Position numbers and translations under genes: made by a program
Shown here: positions 34,401-42,822 of the stretch, in pieces
Layout: each line of letters opens with the position of its first letter
How positions within the stretch are numbered: the stretch's first letter is position 1
Notes under the pieces: generated by a model
Seen by the model: the letters and a program-made list of their open reading frames with translations, nothing else
What the model was told of the DNA's origin: nothing
Databases searched by the model: none
Source: Limnohabitans sp. 15K
GTDB lineage: Bacteria; Pseudomonadota; Gammaproteobacteria; Burkholderiales; Burkholderiaceae_C
DNA length: 64,000 bases
Direction: 5' to 3'
Assembly: GCF_002778285.1 (NCBI RefSeq)
Contig: NZ_NESM01000002.1
Span: forward strand, 62,001 to 126,000

Positions 34401-34858
34401 TTGTCGTAATAGCGTTCAAAGAAACGGTACAGGTGGTCGTAAATTTCCGCATCAGCGCTCAATGACTCTTTGGCGGCTTGGGCTGCCGCCATGTCTTCGA
34501 GATACTTTTTACCTGCTGGCAATCCAGCAAAGGCGGGATTGAGTTCTCCTTTGGCGTCCAAGGCGGTGTCGCCCAGGCTTTCAAACAGCTTGGCTTTGGC
34601 TTGTGCAAATAGCTGCTCGGCATTGGCGCTGTCACGAGCACCAAATGCTGTCTCAATTTCCTTGAGCAGATCGTTTTCCAGAAAATGGGTGATCTGCACG
34701 CTCTTGGCGTGCATGATTTTGTAAAGCCCAAAGTCGAGCTCAGGTTGGTCAAGTTGGAAAAGGTCCTTCAAAAGGCCTTTGAGACGGACGAGTTGTTTGT
34801 TGTTTGTCGTTGCCATGTCTTGCTGCGGGTTGTTTTGCAGGTTCAAATAACCTGCCAT
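31424..34858 (-). CDS. type III-like N6-adenine DNA methyltransferase, very large
   Basis: The 1144-residue protein has an N-terminal domain of about 480 residues with no recognisable motif. A beta-class methyltransferase follows: motif IV DPPY at 568-571, then the target-recognition region, then the AdoMet motif FAGSGTSAHA at 845-854. Classical type III Mod is about 600-700 residues. The DNA from about 32.1 to 33.3 kb, covering motif IV, the recognition region and motif I, is far more AT-rich than both ends of the gene. The ATG at 34858 overlaps the helicase stop by 16 bases. An internal ATG at 34816 (MATTNNKQ) is an alternative, and neither has a strong ribosome site. It should protect host DNA for the Res-like partner. 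Confidence 0.88.
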   Translation of the reverse strand: MAGYLNLQNNPQQDMATTNNKQLVRLKGLLKDLFQLDQPELDFGLYKIMHAKSVQITHFLENDLLKEIETAFGARDSANAEQLFAQAKAKLFESLGDTALDAKGELNPAFAGLPAGKKYLEDMAAAQAAKESLSADAEIYDHLYRFFERYYDNGDFLSRRYYARESDTRAAPYSVPYDGREVYLHWANKDQYYIKSGENFTHYTFDPIEAVKKHLDVAKTNGQDGAFDFEVPTTATGEQKAMKVHLRIAEAQEGEHGNIKASGDQKREFIPLLSSPAELDADGSLVLNFEYKVLTEGYPFDEDEIKAKFGSINKEHMPAHWMADVFLQAMAQLPEGQTADYMRLLNLLAPTEKQTKRPLLAKYISLYTARNTMDYFIHKDLGGFLRRELDFYIKNEVMRLDDIENADAPKVEQYLGKVKVLRRIAHQLIAFLAQLEDFQKKLWLKKKFVTEVNYCITLDRVPEKFYPEIAANEAQRDEWVRLFAIDEVVGDTAQVGYSVPLTEEFLKGNPFLLLDTALFDDHFKANLLTEIENLDAQCDGVLIHSENFQALGLMQRTLESKVKFIYIDPPYNKGYDGFIYKDAYKHSSWCTLISERVGKHMSLLQENGIFSVSIDDDEVSNLKSILDAQCGANNYVANLIWDRNHSAQSGYYKIYHEYILNYAKNKNNLDITSSAEGFVIAGAMKKESKRHKLQEFSFPAGVKCEAPDGTIFSGKWGGAETVEVTSGSMHVIEGKTVSPVTLKAAWTQYGQMTKFFKNSAEKVFDTKGQEIVDFYFSSTGKLKYKKIRNSEIPSSVQRFGTASQASTALSNILGYSINSTPKPIELNRFFIDYYCSDGDIFVDYFAGSGTSAHAAINFSRDLSGSLKYYLVEQGDYFDGVLLPRIKKCVYSNSWSNGKPIEQDGVSSCFKYLRLESYEDALNNLIVSDDAARDRALDASPELRSAYMLNYWLDVETQGSPSLLNVQAFADPANYAMKIKRPGSDALALQRIDLIETFNWLIGLWVEHLAAPQTFSAEFEREVDKDLPKDQNTRLVCKRLKPDDQGPFWFRLVEGYTLKVPGDDSSRQKTLIVWRKLTDNPEQDNAALQKFLMEKLQISPRENTYDVIYVNGSHTLPNPLVEAEQTKVRLIEEAFHAAMWSQEAN

Positions 34859-37746
34859 GCGATGGTGAAAAGTGGTTCAGATGATGCCGAATGCGCCATT
34901 CGTCTAGTCAACTCTTCAATGAGCTGATCACGCTTATCGTGGATCTCGTCTTCCACTTGAAAAATTTCTTGCCTCTGCTTGCGTTGCTGGCGCTCAAGCT
35001 TAGCTATTCGCTCTTGAATGACCTGTTGCTCATCCAAAGTGGGGGCTTGTCTCGCCTCGCGTTGGGCCACCTTGATTTGCTCTTTGGTGTTTTTCAGAGC
35101 CTGCTCAGCCCCTTGCACCATGTCTTCGGCCCAGCGGTCCAGCTTGTCGCGGGCTTCGGCGAAGTGTTTGTTGTTGGTTTCGAGCGATGTGGCTACCGTG
35201 GCCTGCGCGTGGCGTTGTGCTTCGGCACGCAGTCTTGATTGAACCGTTTCGTCCAAGATGACCGAGGCTTCATCCAATAGCGCATGGCAGGCCATGAGCT
35301 TTTCGCAAGTTTCTTGGTCCAGCGACTGCCCCTGCTCGGTCAAGGCCGAGAACAACAAAAATTCCTGTTTTTCAAAGCTGTCCACCGTGAGTTTTTGCAG
35401 AGTAAGCACACCCGACTTGCCGCGCAAGACATCGACCACCGAAATTCGGGCTTCATTTTTTTGCGGATCGAACACCAAACGCTGCAGCGGGGTGTCGGCA
35501 GTTTGTGCGCTTTGAATCACCCACTCGCCCAAGGGGTGAGAAAGCCGGTAGGTAAAGCTGTCTTGCCCTGAATCATTGAAAGCCAGTGAGTTGGCGTCTT
35601 GCGGTTGGTTGCGCGAAATCAGGTGGTAGCGCCCGGCAGCAATGTCGCTGGCGGGTGGTGCTTTCAAATCAAAGCTAAGCTGTTCGCTGTCAAACCAAGC
35701 TTGTTTGGCCAACACGTGCTGAGTCAAGTCCCAAAAGCGGCGGCTGAAGCGGTCCAAGTGAGCATGGGTGTCTTGCAACTGCAAGCGCAGGCGGTCATGC
35801 ACTTCGGCATCAAAATTTTCCAGTAACTGGCGACGGGTGTCTTGCATGCGCGCTTGGATGCTGGCGTCCATTTCGGCCCGCAGCGCGTTAAAAGCGTTGT
35901 CAATTTCTTCTTTTGTGCGGCATGTGCGATAGATATCCAGAATGCGCTTCTCAAAGTCAACTCCGGATTCGATGGTGCCCAGCACTTCGTCAGAGGCACC
36001 AAACACGCCATCGAACAATTTGAATTTGTTGTCCAGCAACTCCAGCACGCGCTGGTCCGCATGGTTACGCTCGTTGAAGAAGTTGATGACGACCACATCA
36101 TGCTTTTGGCCATAGCGGTGGCAGCGGCCAATGCGTTGCTCCACGCGCTGGGGGTTCCAGGGCAGGTCGTAATTGATGACCAAAGAGCAGAACTGCATGT
36201 TCACACCCTCAGCCGCCGCTTCGGTGGCAATGAGGATGGATGCATCGTCTCTGAAGTGTTCAATCAGCGCGGCGCGGATATCGATATCTCTTGAGCCGGT
36301 GATGCGACCTATCCCTTGGTTGCGGACGATCCACTGGTCGTAAATGCTGGCCGCCTCAGGCCCGCCGTTGGTGCCACTGAACAGCACCACTCGGCCTGCA
36401 TGACCGTTTTGCTCCAGGTAGCGCTTGAGGTATTCCTGTGTGCGCTTGGATTCGGTAAAGATGAGGGCTTTGCGCTGAGCTCCAGTTTGCGCCATGGCTT
36501 TGAAGCCAACATCCAACGCTTGCAATAAGGCTGTGGTTTTGGTATCGGTGCCAATGCTTTGCGCCCAAGTGTGCAAACGGTCCAGCTCACCAATTTCATC
36601 ATTGAGCCGTTTGCGGTCGAGCTGACCAGGGTCTTGGGTCGCAGTGTCGGGCTCGTCACCTTCGTTGAGAATTTCGTCAAGAAGGTCTTCTTCCATTTCT
36701 TCTTCGTCCACCAACGTTTCAATCCAGTCGTCTTGGGTCTGGATTTTTTCGTCGCGCAAGGCTTCAAGCCTCAGCTTCATGACGCCCAAGGTGCCCGCAA
36801 TAGCCTGCGAGCTAGAAGCCAACAACTTTCTCAGCACCAACTCGGTCAGATGGCGCTGGCGTCGGGGAATGGCGTAACTGTCTTCACGGGTCAGATAGTC
36901 CGTGACGGCTTCGTAAAAACGGTGCTCGTCGTCGGTGGATCGGAACTTTTGTGTGTGAGGTTTGCGCTGGGTATAACTGATGTACTCGGTCACATCCTTG
37001 CGAAGGGTGCGCTTGCAAAAACTGGCCAAGCGGTTGCGCAAGCCGTCCAAATCACCACTGGCTCCAGTGAATTGGCTGCGAAAAGAATTCAGGTCGCCAA
37101 AAATGTTGTCGTCGATCAGTGTGGACAGGCCATACAGCTCCAAGATGGAGTTTTGCAGCGGGGTCGCGGTCAGCAGCAACTTTCGGCTGTCTGATGTGGC
37201 CCAGCGCAGGGCCTGACCGATCTTGTTGCTGTCTCTGTAAGCGTTGCGCAGTTTGTGCGCTTCATCAATGACAACCAAGTCCCAGGCCATGGACCGGATG
37301 TCTTCCTTGATGCGTGTGGCATAGGCATACGACATGACCACCACCGCCTTTTGCTGCAATGGGGCCAAGCCCTTGCGCTGTGCTTCACGCCATGTTTTGG
37401 AGTCCAGAACAACTGCTGGCAGATTGAATTTTTCTTCCAGCTCCAGCGCCCATTGTTTGCGCAGCGACGCGGGGCAAATAACCAACAACTGACGCTTGCG
37501 CTCGGCCCAGTATTGACACAGCACAATGCCCGCTTCGATGGTTTTGCCCAAGCCCACTTCATCGGCCAGCATGACGCCTTTGGACAGTGGCGACCGCAAA
37601 GCGAAGACCGCAGCCTCAATCTGGTGGGGGTTCAAGTCCACACTGGCGTTAAACAGCGCCTGCGAGAGTCGATCCAACCCGCCACCAGCATGCTGGAGCG
37701 TCAAGTCATGGGCGATGTACTTGGCTTGGTGGGGGGTGAGAAGCAT
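34843..37746 (-). CDS. SNF2/RapA-like helicase of the R-M cluster
   Basis: The 967-residue SF2 ATPase begins MLLTPHQAKYIAHDL and has Walker A DEVGLGKT near residue 65, DEAH in VVIDEAHKLRN, TATPLQN (motif III) and QRIGRCHRYGQ (motif VI). A long charged C-terminal coiled coil (about 870-960) follows. The motif set is SNF2/RapA, not type III Res. The ATG at 37746 was chosen because the family N-terminus starts there. The extra 27 residues upstream look unlike it. It is the first gene of the helicase-methyltransferase-Res set and overlaps the next gene. It may remodel or scan DNA for the other two. DISARM also pairs a SNF2 helicase with a methyltransferase, but no drmA, drmB or drmC is here. Confidence 0.88.
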   Translation of the reverse strand: MLLTPHQAKYIAHDLTLQHAGGGLDRLSQALFNASVDLNPHQIEAAVFALRSPLSKGVMLADEVGLGKTIEAGIVLCQYWAERKRQLLVICPASLRKQWALELEEKFNLPAVVLDSKTWREAQRKGLAPLQQKAVVVMSYAYATRIKEDIRSMAWDLVVIDEAHKLRNAYRDSNKIGQALRWATSDSRKLLLTATPLQNSILELYGLSTLIDDNIFGDLNSFRSQFTGASGDLDGLRNRLASFCKRTLRKDVTEYISYTQRKPHTQKFRSTDDEHRFYEAVTDYLTREDSYAIPRRQRHLTELVLRKLLASSSQAIAGTLGVMKLRLEALRDEKIQTQDDWIETLVDEEEMEEDLLDEILNEGDEPDTATQDPGQLDRKRLNDEIGELDRLHTWAQSIGTDTKTTALLQALDVGFKAMAQTGAQRKALIFTESKRTQEYLKRYLEQNGHAGRVVLFSGTNGGPEAASIYDQWIVRNQGIGRITGSRDIDIRAALIEHFRDDASILIATEAAAEGVNMQFCSLVINYDLPWNPQRVEQRIGRCHRYGQKHDVVVINFFNERNHADQRVLELLDNKFKLFDGVFGASDEVLGTIESGVDFEKRILDIYRTCRTKEEIDNAFNALRAEMDASIQARMQDTRRQLLENFDAEVHDRLRLQLQDTHAHLDRFSRRFWDLTQHVLAKQAWFDSEQLSFDLKAPPASDIAAGRYHLISRNQPQDANSLAFNDSGQDSFTYRLSHPLGEWVIQSAQTADTPLQRLVFDPQKNEARISVVDVLRGKSGVLTLQKLTVDSFEKQEFLLFSALTEQGQSLDQETCEKLMACHALLDEASVILDETVQSRLRAEAQRHAQATVATSLETNNKHFAEARDKLDRWAEDMVQGAEQALKNTKEQIKVAQREARQAPTLDEQQVIQERIAKLERQQRKQRQEIFQVEDEIHDKRDQLIEELTRRMAHSASSEPLFTIAWQVI

Positions 37747-37999
37747 GAAATCGGATGAATACAGACAACAAAGGTCAAGATCAACACACATCCTAATCAA
37801 AAAAATAGCTGTTTCGAACTTGTTCAAACTACTTATTAGCCGACCTTTGGACCCGAGCCATGGGTGAAAAACACAGAATTTCTGTACACCCCATCCACTT
37901 TGCGCAAAACCAGTGCCGGGTTAACCTGAAATGACGGGGATGTCGCTGCCATGCAGAATCTCAAAAATCACGGTTTTTTTCTGCGCTCCGCCCCTTTCC
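37747..37999. promoter_or_regulatory. divergent intergenic region between defence helicase and AraC gene
   Basis: This 253-base stretch is visibly more AT-rich than the right-hand genes. It must hold the promoters of both the R-M set (leftward) and the AraC gene (rightward). I see a 6+1+6 palindrome, ACAGAA-T-TTCTGT, at 37873-37885, a possible operator. No clear -35/-10 pair, repeat or attachment site stands out. Confidence 0.35.
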
Positions 38000-38959
38000 A
38001 TGCCCAACTCCCTCGCCCGTTCAACCTGGGTCCAGGTACTCGACACCCAGGACATGGACCAGCACGCCCTGGCCCAGCAGGGCTGGGCGCTGCAGTACGA
38101 GCAACTCTCGCCTGGCCAGTTCAAGGGGCGCATCCACCAGGTTCAGCTGCCCGAGGTGACGCTGCTGCGCGAAGACACCAGCATCGCTTTGCGCCAGCGC
38201 GGTCGGCTCGATGACAGCGTGTACGGCTTTGCCATGGCTTTGCAAGATTCCCCCGATCTGTTTTTCAACGGCCAACGGGTGCCAGCCCACGCCATCATGT
38301 GCGGCAAGGGCGACGAGGTAGACCTGACCACGCCGCCCCACTTCACCCTGATCGCTGTGGTGGTGGCGCGCAGCCTGCTCAACCCACTGTGGGAGCGCAT
38401 GTACCAAAAACCCCTGGCGCACTGGCTTGAAAAGCAGCTGGTGCTGCAAACCACCGACATCAAGGCCCAGAACCTGCGCGACCTGCAGCTGACCGTGCTG
38501 GACCAGGCCAGCGCCCTGGCGCACCGCCAGCACGACCCGCAAGCCTTGCGCCAGCTGCGCGACGAGATCCTGATGGAATGGCTCGAAGCCCTGCCCGCCC
38601 AGGTCGACACCTCCGAGCTGCCCAACCTGGAGCGGCGCAAAAAACTAGTGGACCGGGCCTGCGAGCTGATGATGGGCCATGCCGACGAGCCGCTGTCCAT
38701 TTTGGAGGTGTGCAGCCGTGTGGGCACAAGTCGGCGCAAACTCAACTATTGCTTTCAGGACGTGCTGGGCACCACGCCCATCAAGTACCTGCGCTCGCTG
38801 CGGCTGAACAGCGTGCGCCGCGCCCTGCGCCAGGCGACACCGGGCGAGACCATCCAAGACATCGCCTCACACTGGGGTTTTTGGCACTTGAGTCAGTTTG
38901 CACAGGACTACAAACACCTGTTTGGCGAACTGCCCTCGGACACCCTGCGCCAACGATGA
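38000..38959 (+). CDS. AraC-family regulator, EutR-like
   Basis: The 319-residue protein has a cupin-like N-terminal sensor part and an AraC double helix-turn-helix at about 225-319. The segment from RRKLNYCFQDVLGTTP to IASHWGFWHLSQFAQDYKHLFGELPS closely follows the ethanolamine regulator EutR. EutR answers to an amino alcohol and cobalamin, so an amine or amino-alcohol inducer is plausible. It could control the rightward Bug/amidase genes or the P450 amine operon beyond the defence island. The ATG at 38000 matches the family start. A longer frame from 37931 looks unrelated. Confidence 0.85.
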   Translation: MPNSLARSTWVQVLDTQDMDQHALAQQGWALQYEQLSPGQFKGRIHQVQLPEVTLLREDTSIALRQRGRLDDSVYGFAMALQDSPDLFFNGQRVPAHAIMCGKGDEVDLTTPPHFTLIAVVVARSLLNPLWERMYQKPLAHWLEKQLVLQTTDIKAQNLRDLQLTVLDQASALAHRQHDPQALRQLRDEILMEWLEALPAQVDTSELPNLERRKKLVDRACELMMGHADEPLSILEVCSRVGTSRRKLNYCFQDVLGTTPIKYLRSLRLNSVRRALRQATPGETIQDIASHWGFWHLSQFAQDYKHLFGELPSDTLRQR

Positions 38960-38988
38960 GCACCGCCCAGGCCATCTGAGGTATCTTG

Positions 38989-39048
38989 ATGATCGTGTTG
39001 TTTGGCTTGGCAGCGGGCTGGCTGAACCAGATCAAGGCCCAACCATGA
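38989..39048 (+). CDS. possible 19-residue leader peptide coupled to DUF2817 gene
   Basis: A short frame reads MIVLFGLAAGWLNQIKAQP. It is preceded by GAGGT 6 bases upstream of its ATG, and its stop overlaps the ATG of the next gene as ATGA. This spacing is what translational coupling would look like. The peptide is hydrophobic at its N-terminus. No family is recognised. Chance is possible, since one frame of this size is not rare. Confidence 0.4.
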   Translation: MIVLFGLAAGWLNQIKAQP

Positions 39049-40115
39049 ACACACCACCCTTTTGCCCCAGCTACCGCGAGTCCCGTGCGCTCTTTTTACA
39101 GGCTGCCGATGCCTGCGGGGCTAAGTTGCACAGTGACAGCTTGCCCTTGCTAGGTGCGCAAGGCGAAGCGCTGGCCATGGACGTAGCGGTGCACGGTCCG
39201 GCGAACGCCTCCAAAGTGCTGATGACCACCAGCGCGGTGCACGGCATCGAGGGCTTTTGCGGCTCGGCCATCCAGACCGGGCTGTTGCAACAACTGACAC
39301 TGCCGCCCGATGTGGCGGTGGTGCATGTGCATGCGGTCAACCCTCATGGCTTTTCGCACGCACGGCGGGTCAACGAAGACAACGTCGACCTCAACCGCAA
39401 CTTCATCGACTTCGGTCAGCCCCTGCCGGTCAACACCGATTACGCCGAGATCCACGCCCTGCTGCTGCCCGAGCACTGGCCGCCCACGCCCGAGCAGGCC
39501 GCCGCGCTGCAGGCGCAAGCCCAGATTTGGGGTGATCGGCGCATGCAGCGGGCCATCACCAGCGGCCAGTACCAATATCCAGACGGTGTGTGGTTTGGCG
39601 GGCTCGCCCCCACCTGGAGCCACCGCACCTTCCGGCAAGTGCTGCAAGACCATCTGGGGCAGGCCCGGCAGATCGCCTGGATCGACCTGCACACGGGTCT
39701 GGGCCCACACGGTCACGGCGAGCGCATTTTTGCCTGCACAGACACGGGCCCAACATTGCGTCGCGCCCGCCAGTGGTGGGGAGCAGACATCACCTCGGTG
39801 GACACGGGCACATCCCAAAGCGTGCCCTTGTCCGGCCCGATCCAGATGGCCATTTACGAGGAATGCCCGCAAGCGCAGTACACGGGCATTTGCCTGGAGT
39901 TTGGTACCCTGCCATTGGCGCAGATGATTCTGGCCATGCGCGCCGACCACTGGCTGGCTTTGCACCCCGAGGCCCCGCACGCGCAGCAGGCGGCCATCCG
40001 GACGGACATGCGCGAAGCGTTCAATCCGCCCTCCAGCGACTGGCAACAACAGGTCTGGCGCCAAGGCCTGCAAGCGGCGCAGCAGGCGGTGCAGGGTTTG
40101 GCAAAGCAGCCCTGA
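39045..40115 (+). CDS. DUF2817 protein (M14 zinc-carboxypeptidase-like)
   Basis: The 356-residue cytoplasmic protein follows the DUF2817 family, related to M14 metallocarboxypeptidases. Likely zinc ligands are in SAVHGIEGFCGS (His-x2-Glu near residues 66-69) and WIDLHTGLG (His near 217). The NPHGFSHARRVNEDNVDLNRNF block (Arg and Asn for substrate carboxylate) and the late Glu in CLEFGTLP complete the pattern. The substrate is unknown; amide or peptide hydrolysis is expected. It sits before a Bug binding protein and two amidases. The ATG at 39045 is the family start and overlaps the stop of a 19-codon frame. Confidence 0.85.
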   Translation: MNTPPFCPSYRESRALFLQAADACGAKLHSDSLPLLGAQGEALAMDVAVHGPANASKVLMTTSAVHGIEGFCGSAIQTGLLQQLTLPPDVAVVHVHAVNPHGFSHARRVNEDNVDLNRNFIDFGQPLPVNTDYAEIHALLLPEHWPPTPEQAAALQAQAQIWGDRRMQRAITSGQYQYPDGVWFGGLAPTWSHRTFRQVLQDHLGQARQIAWIDLHTGLGPHGHGERIFACTDTGPTLRRARQWWGADITSVDTGTSQSVPLSGPIQMAIYEECPQAQYTGICLEFGTLPLAQMILAMRADHWLALHPEAPHAQQAAIRTDMREAFNPPSSDWQQQVWRQGLQAAQQAVQGLAKQP

Positions 40116-40262
40116 AACCGGGCCGCCTGGCACTTTTGGGGAAAACCCCGCCCGGCGTTTGCCATTTTTCGATACAGGGAAACGGGCAAGTTGTTCAGAC
40201 TGTGGATTCCCCGTGACCGCAGCGTGTGCGGCCGCCACCACAACACCCGAGGACGACAAACC

Positions 40263-41240
40263 ATGATTTCACGCCGTACGATTTCGCGACTGCTCGCTGG
40301 CCTGCTGGGCAGCCTGATGGTGCTCAGCGCCACTGCACAGGGCTTCCCCAACAAGATGGTCACCGTGATGGTGCCCTACCCTGCGGGCGGCCCTTCGGAT
40401 GCGGTGGCCCGCCTGGTGCAGGTCGAATACGAAAAAAACCTCGGCCAAAAGATGATGGTCGAGAACCTGGGCGGCGTGAGCGGCGCTTTGGGCGTTCAAA
40501 AAGTGCTGGCAGCCCCTGCTGACGGCTACTACCAGCTGCTGAGCACCCCCATGGAGCTGGTGATGGCCCCCCTGGCCCTGTCGGCCGTCAAGTTCAAGCC
40601 CGAAGAAGTCCGCATGGCCAGCCTGATGGGCCGCACCTCGATCGGCCTGGCGGTGCGCAAGGACCTGCCGGTCAACAACCTGCCGGAATTCCTGGCCTGG
40701 GCCAAGGGCAAGCAGGTCAGCTACGCCAGCGTGGGCCAGGGCTCGCTGTACCACATCATGGGTGAGCGCTTCAAAACCCTGACCGGACTGGACATGCTGC
40801 ACGTGCCCTACAAAGCGGCCGTGCAGATCTACACCGACTTGGGCGGCAACAGCGTGGACATGGCCTTTGTCCCTGTGGCAGGCCCCATCATTGGCATGGT
40901 CAAGGACAACCGCTTCAAGATCATCGGCATCTCGTCCACCGCCCCTCACCCCCAACTGCCCGATGCCGCGCCCATCAGCGCGCAGCGTGGCATGTCCGAC
41001 TTCGTGTTCGACATCTGGATCGGCCTGCAGGTGTCTAAAAACACGCTCGACGCCGTGGTCCAAAAACTCAACCAGGCCATGAACGAGGCCATCAAGTCCG
41101 AAGCCTTTGTCAAGGGCATGACCACCACCGGCAGCCAGGTGCCTGCAAGCATGAGCGTGGCTGAAGTCGACCGCTTCTACACCCAGGAGGTGTCCCGCTA
41201 CCGCGCCTTGTTCAAGGCCGCCAACGTCGAACCTCAATGA
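40263..41240 (+). CDS. Bug-family periplasmic substrate-binding protein
   Basis: This 325-residue secreted protein has a signal peptide (RRTISRLLAGLLGSLMVLSATAQG, cleavage after ATAQ near residue 26). Bug motifs follow: FPNKMVTVMVPYPAGGPSD, a NLGGVSGALG loop, PADGYYQLL, HVPYKAAVQIYTDLGGNSVD and a DIWIGLQV strand. It probably binds a small carboxylate or amide-bearing ligand for the amidases downstream. No transporter membrane subunits are near. A likely terminator follows at 41281. Confidence 0.9.
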   Translation: MISRRTISRLLAGLLGSLMVLSATAQGFPNKMVTVMVPYPAGGPSDAVARLVQVEYEKNLGQKMMVENLGGVSGALGVQKVLAAPADGYYQLLSTPMELVMAPLALSAVKFKPEEVRMASLMGRTSIGLAVRKDLPVNNLPEFLAWAKGKQVSYASVGQGSLYHIMGERFKTLTGLDMLHVPYKAAVQIYTDLGGNSVDMAFVPVAGPIIGMVKDNRFKIIGISSTAPHPQLPDAAPISAQRGMSDFVFDIWIGLQVSKNTLDAVVQKLNQAMNEAIKSEAFVKGMTTTGSQVPASMSVAEVDRFYTQEVSRYRALFKAANVEPQ

Positions 41241-41280
41241 CGTGAACCCTGCGGCGCGAAAGCGCTGCACCACTCGACGG

Positions 41281-41320
41281 CCCGGGACATGCACACACCA
41301 CCGTGCATCCCCGGGTTTTT
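41281..41320 (+). terminator. intrinsic terminator between Bug and amidase genes
   Basis: CCCGGG-ACATGCAC pairs with GTGCAT-CCCCGGG around an 8-base loop, with one small bulge, followed by TTTTT. It would stop or attenuate transcription 25 bases before the first amidase ATG. Confidence 0.6.
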
Positions 41321-41344
41321 CATTGGCACACACTCAGGCCCGGC

Positions 41345-42808
41345 ATGACCGACTACACCTACAGCACCGCCACCGAACTGCTCGCGCGCTTGCGCGCAGG
41401 CGAAGTCACCAGCAGCCAATTGCTGGCCCAGCACATCGCCCGGGTGGCACAACTCGACAGCCGCATCAACGCCGTGGTGGTGCGCACCTTTGGCGCCGCC
41501 CGCGAACGCGCCGCTGCCGCCGACGCAGCCCGCGCGCGAGGCGAAGACTGGGGGCCGCTGCACGGCCTGCCCATGACCGTCAAGGAATCGTTCGACCTGC
41601 CGGGCACCCCCACTTGCTGGGGCTTTCCGGACTACAAAGACAACATCGCCGAACAGCCCGCCGTGGCCGTGCAGCGCCTGCTGGACGCAGGCGCCGTGGT
41701 CTTTGGCAAGACCAATGTGCCCGTCGCTCTAGGTGACTGGCAGTCGTTCAACCCGGTCTATGGCACCACGAACAACCCCTGGGACCTGACGCGCACACCG
41801 GGCGGATCATCGGGTGGGGCCAGCGCCGCGCTGGCCTCAGGCATGACCCCTTTGGAACTGGGCAGTGACATCGGTGCGTCGATCCGAAACCCGGCGCATT
41901 ACTGCGGCGTGTATGGCCACAAGCCCACCTGGGGCGTGGTGCCCATGGAGGGCCACCAGCTGCCCGGTGTGCGCTGCATTGACAGCCTGGACATTGCCGT
42001 GGCCGGGCCACTGGCGCGCAGCGCCCAGGACCTGCAACTGGCCATGCAGGTGCTGACCACCCCCTTGCAACAGTTTGGCCCCATGGGTTGGACGCCCGCC
42101 CAATGGCGTCAAACCGACAAAGCCCCCTGGCAATGCCGCGTGGCCATCGTCTACGACGACCCCGAAGCGCGGGTGGACCAGAGTATTCAAGACCGGCTGC
42201 ATGCGCTGGCCGACTTTTTGCGTTTGCAAGGCGTGACCGTGCTGGACGACCACCGCCCGGTGGACAGCACGCAGTCGCACCGTGTGTACTCGTACCTGCT
42301 GCGCTCGGCCACTGGCGCCTGGCTGGACGACGCGACTTTTGCCCGCTTTCAGGCGTTGGGCCAGCAAGCCGACCCCGCGCTGGACTCCATGCGCGAGCGC
42401 GTCTGGCGCGGCAGCACGCTCACGCACCGCGACTGGGTCGAGTTTGACCAGCAACGCGCCGTGCTGCGGGCGCAGTGGCGCAGCTACTTTGACACGCTGG
42501 ACCTGCTGATCACCCCAGTGGCCACCTCGCCCGCCTTTTTGCACAACCAACAAGGCGAGCGCTGGGAGCGCATGCTCCAGGTCAACGGCCAAGACCAACC
42601 CCACACCGACAGCCTGTTCTGGGCGGGCTACCCCGGTGTGGTGGGCTTGCCCGCCACCGCGATCCCGATCGGGCAAAGCCCGGACGGTCTGCCCGTCGGG
42701 GCGCAGATCATTGGCAACAGCTTTGCCGACCCGCTGTGCCTGAACATGGCCCGCTGGCTCGAAACCGAATGGTGCGGCTTTGTGCCGCCCCCACTGTCCT
42801 GGAAGTGA
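41345..42808 (+). CDS. amidase-signature hydrolase 1
   Basis: The 487-residue enzyme has the amidase signature Ser-cisSer-Lys triad: Lys in GLPMTVKESFD, then GGSSGGASAALASGMTPLELGSDIGASIRNPAHYCGVYGHKPT holding both serines. It hydrolyses a carboxamide to acid and ammonia or amine. No membrane segment or signal peptide is seen. A second amidase gene follows after only 14 bases, so the pair is co-transcribed. GatA of the Glu-tRNA amidotransferase is excluded, as gatB and gatC are absent and the partner is another amidase. Confidence 0.9.
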   Translation: MTDYTYSTATELLARLRAGEVTSSQLLAQHIARVAQLDSRINAVVVRTFGAARERAAAADAARARGEDWGPLHGLPMTVKESFDLPGTPTCWGFPDYKDNIAEQPAVAVQRLLDAGAVVFGKTNVPVALGDWQSFNPVYGTTNNPWDLTRTPGGSSGGASAALASGMTPLELGSDIGASIRNPAHYCGVYGHKPTWGVVPMEGHQLPGVRCIDSLDIAVAGPLARSAQDLQLAMQVLTTPLQQFGPMGWTPAQWRQTDKAPWQCRVAIVYDDPEARVDQSIQDRLHALADFLRLQGVTVLDDHRPVDSTQSHRVYSYLLRSATGAWLDDATFARFQALGQQADPALDSMRERVWRGSTLTHRDWVEFDQQRAVLRAQWRSYFDTLDLLITPVATSPAFLHNQQGERWERMLQVNGQDQPHTDSLFWAGYPGVVGLPATAIPIGQSPDGLPVGAQIIGNSFADPLCLNMARWLETEWCGFVPPPLSWK

Positions 42809-42822
42809 AAGAACACCCTCGA

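Noticed and set aside
28086..37746. DISARM or BREX system
   Set aside because: A SNF2 helicase and methyltransferase are present, but there is no drmA, drmB or drmC for DISARM, and no pglZ or brxC for BREX.
24250..37950. Attachment-site direct repeats flanking the defence island
   Set aside because: Only short matches such as AATCAAA occur near both edges. No tRNA, integrase or convincing direct repeat is visible.
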